A program made the position numbers and the translations under genes. Positions 59,480-64,000 of a stretch of DNA of 64,000 bases are shown here, piece after piece. Below the pieces are notes generated by a model. That model searched no databases and was not told the DNA's origin. It worked only from the letters and a program-made list of their open reading frames with translations. How positions within the stretch are numbered: position 1 is the first letter of the stretch; every line of letters begins with the position of its first letter. The stretch comes from Nocardiopsis_B sediminis (GTDB taxonomy: Bacteria; Actinomycetota; Actinomycetes; Streptosporangiales; Streptosporangiaceae), in contig NZ_JBHSBH010000015.1 of assembly GCF_042650565.1 (NCBI RefSeq), positions 248,001 to 312,000 of the forward strand, read 5' to 3'.

Positions 59480-60742
59480 ATGGCCACCAAGGGTTCGGCG
59501 GGACCAGGGTTACGAGCGGGCGCCCTCGCACTGGGGGTCGCCCTTGCCGCGGCCGGCTGCGCCGGCAGCCTGCCCGATGAGGACACCGACGCCGTGGTGA
59601 CCTTCGCGGTCACCCGCGGCGCCGGCGCCGACATGGCCGAGATCATCGAGCGCTACAACGAAGCCAACCCCGACGCCCGCGTCCGGGTCGCCCACCTCGC
59701 CGCCGACGCCGACTCCCAGCGCGCGGCGCTGGTCCAGGACCTCCAGGCCCGCGCCGGACGCTACGACGTGCTCTACACCGACGCCGTGTGGACCGCCGAA
59801 TTCGCCGCCCGCGGCTGGCTGGAGCCGCTCGACGCCGACCGGTTCGCCGGTCCCGGCATCCTGCCGGCCGCCGCCGAGACCGGCACCTATGAGGGCACGC
59901 TCTACGCCGCCCCCTTCTCCACCGGCACCGGGATGCTCTACTACCGCAGCGACCTGATCGACGAGCCGCCCACCACCTGGCAGGAGCTGATCGACGCCTG
60001 CCCGGTCGCCGAGGAGAACGGCATGGACTGCTACGCGGGCCAGTTCAGCCGCTACGAGGGGCTCACCGTCAACGCCACCGAGGCCATCGCCTCGGCCGGC
60101 GGCGCCATCTTCGACGACGACGGTGACGTCGTGGTCGACTCCCCCGAGGCCCGCGCCGGGCTGAGCTTCCTCGTCGACGGCCTGGCCGAGGGCCACATCC
60201 CGCCGGCGGCGCTGACCTACATGGAGGACGAGGCCCGCCTCGCGTTCCAGCGGGGCGACCTGCTGTTCATGCGCAACTGGGCCTACGCGTGGCCGGCCAT
60301 GCAGGAGCCGGGCCCCGAGTCCCGCGTCCAGGACAGGTTCGACGCGGTGCCGCTGCCCGGTCTCGACGGGCCCGGCACCGGGACCCTGGGCGGCAACAAC
60401 CTCGCGGTGTCGGTCTACAGCGGGCACAAGCCCGAAGCCCTGCGGTTCGTGGAGTACGTGCAGAGCCAGGACGTGCAGCACGAGTGGATGGCCACCACCA
60501 ACACCCCCACCTCCTGGACGGCCAACTACGAGGACCCGGAGCTGATGGCCGCCTCACCGCACCTCGTCCCCCAGCGCGCGGCCCTCGACAGCGTGCAGCC
60601 GCGCCCGGTCTCGCCCCGCTACACCGATGTCACCAACGCCGTGCAGCGGCACGTGTACGCGGCGCTCACCGGCGACAAGACGGTCGACGAGGCGCTCGCC
60701 GACCTCCAGGCCGAACTCGAACGGGTGGTGGAGACCGCATGA
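59480..60742 (+). CDS. Sugar ABC transporter substrate-binding lipoprotein (ThuE/trehalose-maltose-like)
   Basis: 420 residues. Signal peptide with lipobox ALAAAGCAGSLP (Cys near residue 29). Solute-binding family 1 features: VVTFAVTRGAGADMAEIIER, RYDVLYTDAVWTAEFAARGW, YAAPFSTGTGMLYYRSDLID and GTLGGNNLAVSVYSGHKPEA. The TGMLYYR and GGNNLAVS segments resemble trehalose/maltose-type binding proteins. GGAGG is four bases before the ATG. First gene of the operon, overlapping the next (ATGA). Confidence 0.93.
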   Translation: MATKGSAGPGLRAGALALGVALAAAGCAGSLPDEDTDAVVTFAVTRGAGADMAEIIERYNEANPDARVRVAHLAADADSQRAALVQDLQARAGRYDVLYTDAVWTAEFAARGWLEPLDADRFAGPGILPAAAETGTYEGTLYAAPFSTGTGMLYYRSDLIDEPPTTWQELIDACPVAEENGMDCYAGQFSRYEGLTVNATEAIASAGGAIFDDDGDVVVDSPEARAGLSFLVDGLAEGHIPPAALTYMEDEARLAFQRGDLLFMRNWAYAWPAMQEPGPESRVQDRFDAVPLPGLDGPGTGTLGGNNLAVSVYSGHKPEALRFVEYVQSQDVQHEWMATTNTPTSWTANYEDPELMAASPHLVPQRAALDSVQPRPVSPRYTDVTNAVQRHVYAALTGDKTVDEALADLQAELERVVETA

Positions 60743-61689
60743 CGGCCACCGGCACCCCGCCCGCCGCACAGCGCAGGCCCGCCGCCACCCGGCGGCGCGG
60801 CACCACCGGCGAGCGCGCCGCGGAACGGCGGCTGGCCGTCTGGCTCCTGGCCCCCACGCTGGCCGCCCTCGGGCTCGTCGTGGCCTACCCGGTGGCCTCC
60901 GCGGTGTACCGGTCGCTCTTCGACGACCCGATCGGCGCCGAGCCCGCCTTCGTCGGCCTGGCGAACTACGCCGACGCGCTCGTCGGCTACGGCAGCGAGG
61001 GGTTCTGGGCGGCGCTGGGCAACACCGTCATGTTCGCCGCCGTCAGCGTGGCGGTGGAGACCCTGATCGGGCTGGGCATGGCGCTGGTCATGCACCGCGC
61101 GTTCCGCGGCCGCGGCATCGTGCGCGCCGCGGTGCTGCTGCCCTGGGCTCTGCCCACCGCCGTCAGCGCGGTCATGTGGGGGTGGATGCTCCAGCCCGAG
61201 GGCATCGTCAACGCACTGACGGGCACCGAGGTCGTGTGGGGCGGCGCCGAATGGCCGGCGAAGTGGTCGATCATCCTCGCCGAGGTGTGGAAGACCGCCC
61301 CGTTCGTCGCGCTGCTCATCCTCGCCGGGTTGCAGACCATCCCGCCCCACCTCTACGAGGCGGCGGCCATCGACGGCGCCTCGGCGTGGCGGCGGTTCAC
61401 CTCGATCACCCTGCCGCTGGCCCGCCCCGCGATCGTGGTCGCCGTGCTGTTCCGCACCCTGGACGCGCTGCGCATGTACGACCTCCCGCAGATCCTCACC
61501 GGCGGCGCCAACAACACCGAGACCCTGTCGATGCTGGTCGTGCAGGCGGCCACCCGGGAGCTCAAGCAGGGCTACGGCGGCGCGCTGTCGACCCTCACCT
61601 TCCTGTTCGTCTTCCTGTGCGCGTTCCTGCTCATCCGCACCATCGGGGCGAACGTCTTCGCCGGGTTCAAGGGAGATGACACGCGATGA
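60739..61689 (+). CDS. Sugar ABC transporter permease (MalF/ThuF type)
   Basis: 316 residues. A basic 40-residue N-terminus precedes six helices (WLLAPTLAALGLVVAYPVAS, VLLPWALPTAVSAVMWGWML). The coupling motif is YEAAAIDGASAWRRFTSITL. Translationally coupled on both sides by ATGA overlaps. It forms the import channel with the next permease. Confidence 0.94.
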   Translation: MTATGTPPAAQRRPAATRRRGTTGERAAERRLAVWLLAPTLAALGLVVAYPVASAVYRSLFDDPIGAEPAFVGLANYADALVGYGSEGFWAALGNTVMFAAVSVAVETLIGLGMALVMHRAFRGRGIVRAAVLLPWALPTAVSAVMWGWMLQPEGIVNALTGTEVVWGGAEWPAKWSIILAEVWKTAPFVALLILAGLQTIPPHLYEAAAIDGASAWRRFTSITLPLARPAIVVAVLFRTLDALRMYDLPQILTGGANNTETLSMLVVQAATRELKQGYGGALSTLTFLFVFLCAFLLIRTIGANVFAGFKGDDTR

Positions 61690-62561
61690 GCACCCCCACC
61701 GCCCCCACCGCAGCGGGCCGCCGCACGGCCCGCCGGCCGGCCACCTGGGAGTCGTGGGTGATCGGCGGCGCCACCGTCCTGCTCGTCCTGTACTGCCTGG
61801 CGCCGTTCTACTGGATGTTCGTCTCGAGCCTGAAGGGCCCGGCCGAGATCGCCACGAACACCCTGTGGCCCGAGGCGCCCACCCTGGCCAACTACCGGGG
61901 GGTCTTCGGCGGCGTCAACGACTTCGGCTACGCCGTGCGCAACAGCCTGGTCATCGCCACCACCACGACCGCGCTGGCCATGGTGATCGCCGTGCTTTCG
62001 GGGTACGCGCTGGCCCGGCTGCGCTTCCGGGGCCGCAACCTCGTGCTCGCGCTGGTGCTGGCCTGCTCGATGTTCCCCGGGGTCGCCATCGTCACCCCGC
62101 TGTACGGCCTGTTCAGCGACTGGGGGTGGATCGACCAGTACCAGGCCATGGTCCTGCCGAACATCAGCTTCGCGCTGCCGCTGGCGATCTTCGTGCTCAC
62201 CACGTTCTTCCGGGAGATGCCCTGGGAGCTGGAGGAGGCCGCCCGGGTCGACGGGTGCGGGCCGCTGGGCGCGTTCGGCCGCGTGATCCTGCCGCTGGCC
62301 GCCCCGGGCGTGGCCACCACCGCCCTGCTGGTGTTCTTCGCCGCCTGGAACGAGTACCTGATCTCCAGCGTCGTGTCCATCACGCTGGCGTCCAACCCCG
62401 TGACCGTTGCGCTGGCGAAGTTCGCCGGCGACACCGAATTCCAGCAGCCGTTCGGGTCGCAGATGGCCGCCGGGGTCGTGGTGACCCTCCCCCTGGTGGT
62501 CCTCGTGCTGCTCTTCCAGCGGCGCATCGTCAAAGGACTGGCCGCGGGGGGCTTCCGGTGA
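61686..62561 (+). CDS. Sugar ABC transporter permease (MalG/ThuG type)
   Basis: 291 residues, six helices (WVIGGATVLLVLYCLAPFYW at the start), coupling motif ELEEAARVDGCGPLGAFGRV. Same operon; the ATPase is again absent, pointing to a shared ATPase encoded elsewhere. Confidence 0.94.
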   Translation: MSTPTAPTAAGRRTARRPATWESWVIGGATVLLVLYCLAPFYWMFVSSLKGPAEIATNTLWPEAPTLANYRGVFGGVNDFGYAVRNSLVIATTTTALAMVIAVLSGYALARLRFRGRNLVLALVLACSMFPGVAIVTPLYGLFSDWGWIDQYQAMVLPNISFALPLAIFVLTTFFREMPWELEEAARVDGCGPLGAFGRVILPLAAPGVATTALLVFFAAWNEYLISSVVSITLASNPVTVALAKFAGDTEFQQPFGSQMAAGVVVTLPLVVLVLLFQRRIVKGLAAGGFR

Positions 62562-62599
62562 CACCGGGGGCGACCGCATCCGAGGGAAAGGCGGGAACG

Positions 62600-63862
62600 A
62601 TGGCACCGGTGCGAGTGATGATCGTGGGCGCGGGGTCGCGCGGGGGCTCCTACGCCGAATGGATCCGGCGCCACCCGCACGTGGCCGAGGTGGTGGCCGT
62701 CGCCGAACCCCGGGCCGAATACCGCGAGCCGCTGGCCGACGCCCACGGCGTCCCCGAGGCGGCCCGGTTCGCCGACTGGCGCGAGGCCGCCGCCCGGCCG
62801 CGCCTGGCCGACGCCGCACTCGTGTGCACCCTGGACGACGCCCACCTGGAACCCGCGCTGGCCCTGGCCGACCGCGGCTACCACCTGCTGGTCGAGAAGC
62901 CGCTCGCGCAGACCCGCGCCGAATGCGAGGCGATCGTCGCCGCCGCGCGCCGCAACGACGTGCTGCTGGGGGTCTGCCACGTGCTGCGCTACGCGCCCTA
63001 CACGCGCGTGCTGAAGGACGTCGTCGACTCCGGGCGGATCGGCGCCATCGTCAGCGTCGACCACGTCGAGCCGGTGGGGTTCTGGCACCAGGCGCACTCC
63101 TACGTGCGGGGGAACTGGCGCCGCACCGACCGGGCGGCGCCCATGCTGCTCGCGAAGTCCTGCCACGACCTGGACTGGCTGCGCCACATCGTCGGCCGCG
63201 ACGCGGTGTCGGTGTCGTCGTTCGGCAGCCTGAAGCACTTCCGCCGCGACCAGGCCCCGGCCGGTGCGGCGGAGCGCTGCCTCGACTGCGCGATCGAGCC
63301 CGGGTGCGCCTACTCCGCGCCGCGCATCTACGGGCGCTTCGTGGCGGAGGGCCGCACCGGCTGGCCCCTGAACGTGCTCACCCCCGAGCCCACCGCCGGA
63401 TCGGTCACCGAGGCGCTGCGCGTCGGCCCTTATGGCCGCTGCGTCTACTCCTGCGACAACGACGTGGTCGACCACCAGGTCGTCGCGCTGGAGTTCGCCG
63501 GCGGGGCGACCGCGACCTTCACCATGTCGGCGTTCAACCGCGCCCGCCCGCGCCAGACCTCGGTGTTCGGCACGCTCGGCGAGGTGTACTGCGACGGCGA
63601 CCGGATCAGCGTCTACGACTTCCTCTCCGACACCACCGAGGAGATCGACGTCGCCACGGTCAACGACGGCCTCATCGACTCCGGGCATGGCGGGGGCGAC
63701 GGCGGCCTGCTCGGGTCGTTCCTGCCGGCGGTCGCCGCGGGCGACCCGTCCATGGTGGCCACCAGCGGCGAGGACGCCCTGCGCTCCCACGTCCTGGTCT
63801 TCGCCGCCGAGCAGGCCCGGGTGGAGGGCCGGGTGGTGGCCCTGGCCGAGCACGCGGTGTGA
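62600..63862 (+). CDS. Gfo/Idh/MocA family oxidoreductase
   Basis: 420 residues from the ATG at 62600 behind AAAGGCGGGAA; an in-frame GTG at 62558 overlaps the permease stop (GTGA) and is an alternative. Rossmann motif VRVMIVGAGSRGGSYAEWIR and the family signature YHLLVEKPLAQTRAECEAIV with the EKP Lys. A three-Cys CLDCAIEPGCAYSAPRIYGR segment is shared by a subset of MocA proteins and may bind metal. It oxidises or reduces a sugar or inositol derivative imported by the adjoining transporter (inference). Confidence 0.93.
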   Translation: MAPVRVMIVGAGSRGGSYAEWIRRHPHVAEVVAVAEPRAEYREPLADAHGVPEAARFADWREAAARPRLADAALVCTLDDAHLEPALALADRGYHLLVEKPLAQTRAECEAIVAAARRNDVLLGVCHVLRYAPYTRVLKDVVDSGRIGAIVSVDHVEPVGFWHQAHSYVRGNWRRTDRAAPMLLAKSCHDLDWLRHIVGRDAVSVSSFGSLKHFRRDQAPAGAAERCLDCAIEPGCAYSAPRIYGRFVAEGRTGWPLNVLTPEPTAGSVTEALRVGPYGRCVYSCDNDVVDHQVVALEFAGGATATFTMSAFNRARPRQTSVFGTLGEVYCDGDRISVYDFLSDTTEEIDVATVNDGLIDSGHGGGDGGLLGSFLPAVAAGDPSMVATSGEDALRSHVLVFAAEQARVEGRVVALAEHAV

Positions 63863-63875
63863 CGGAGCGGGCGGC

Positions 63876-64000
63876 TCACCGGCCGCGCTCGGCCAGCCAG
63901 GTGTGCAGGATCGCCGACGCCGACCCGACGTGCTCCTCCAGCATCGTGAAGTGGTCGCCGGGGACCCGGACCACCGTGTGCGGCGGCGCCCACCCGAACG
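63876..64000 (-). CDS. Probable thioesterase/alpha-beta hydrolase, C-terminal 40 residues (continues beyond window)
   Basis: Only the end is visible: FGWAPPHTVVRVPGDHFTML, EEHVGSASAILHTWLAERGR, stop at 63876-63878. The GDHFTML segment with the catalytic His is characteristic of the thioesterase domains of polyketide or nonribosomal peptide synthetases and of type II thioesterases. A biosynthetic gene may extend to the right. It is convergent with the oxidoreductase. Confidence 0.75.
   Translation of the reverse strand, partial: FGWAPPHTVVRVPGDHFTMLEEHVGSASAILHTWLAERGR

Noticed and set aside
1..64000. CRISPR arrays, tRNA or rRNA genes
   Set aside because: No regularly spaced near-identical 25-40 bp direct repeats with unique spacers, no tRNA-like cloverleaf sequence noticed, and no rRNA sequence. 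The 70-bp-period repeats are too diverged and too few for CRISPR.

Overview
The window is very GC-rich DNA, with GTG starts, ATGA/GTGA start-stop overlaps and many XRE/DUF397/HATPase and WhiJ/BldC-type regulators. This fits a filamentous actinomycete; Nocardiopsaceae or a relative is my inference, since no rRNA or other marker gene is present. A run of six Ns at 6026-6031 shows it is a draft assembly. No tRNA, rRNA or CRISPR array was found.

Layout. 1-2.7 kb: the end of a citrate/methylcitrate synthase, then a secreted glycerophosphodiesterase with a carbohydrate-binding tail. 2.7-12.8 kb: a minus-strand rhamnoside-utilisation operon (two ABC permeases, a sugar-binding lipoprotein, a GH106-type and a GH78 alpha-L-rhamnosidase) behind a promoter with a LacI-type operator. 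13-16.7 kb: a guanine deaminase fused to a lectin-like beta-propeller, and a FAD monooxygenase with a clean palindromic operator. 16.9-23.7 kb: a methyltransferase, a quinone oxidoreductase/TetR pair, an NmrA-type protein with a membrane protein, a phage-like lysin gene between two copies of the end of a sigma-factor gene, and the intact SigJ-type sigma factor.

23.8-31.8 kb is the main mobile region. A DUF222-HNH endonuclease gene has been cut in two by a 5,545-bp serine-integrase element. The break falls inside the HNH motif, both junctions share only the dinucleotide TG, and removing the element restores an in-frame 520-residue protein. The two element ends, joined, make a 38-bp dyad centred on TG, as expected of a serine-integrase attP. 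The cargo looks regulatory: an XRE regulator with a tandem operator pair, a degenerate anti-sigma-type HATPase, a zinc-finger protein and a BldC-like HTH protein. The host gene is bordered on both sides by inward-facing repeats with a 70-71 bp period.

31.8-45.5 kb: a dehalogenase/oxidoreductase pair divergent from a TetR gene with twin operators; an XRE-DUF5753/DUF397/HATPase set; a frameshifted quinone oxidoreductase; an acetyltransferase; an APC permease; an SDR; an MDR reductase; an NDH-2/FSP1-like flavoprotein divergent from a MarR gene; and a Cys-rich pentapeptide-repeat protein. 45.7-49.4 kb: a compact DUF4178-DUF2617-lipoprotein-DUF350-membrane aminopropyltransferase operon. 49.4-55.9 kb: envelope and ion genes (phospholipase D-like synthase, PBP4-type carboxypeptidase, CDF transporter), an ArsR/SRPBCC pair and a Spo0M-like protein. 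56.4-58 kb: an orphan acyl carrier protein/ketosynthase pair. 58.1-63.9 kb: a ROK regulator divergent from a second sugar ABC operon ending in a Gfo/Idh/MocA oxidoreductase. The right edge cuts the end of a probable thioesterase gene. Neither sugar operon carries its own ATPase, so both probably share an MsiK-type ATPase encoded elsewhere (inference).
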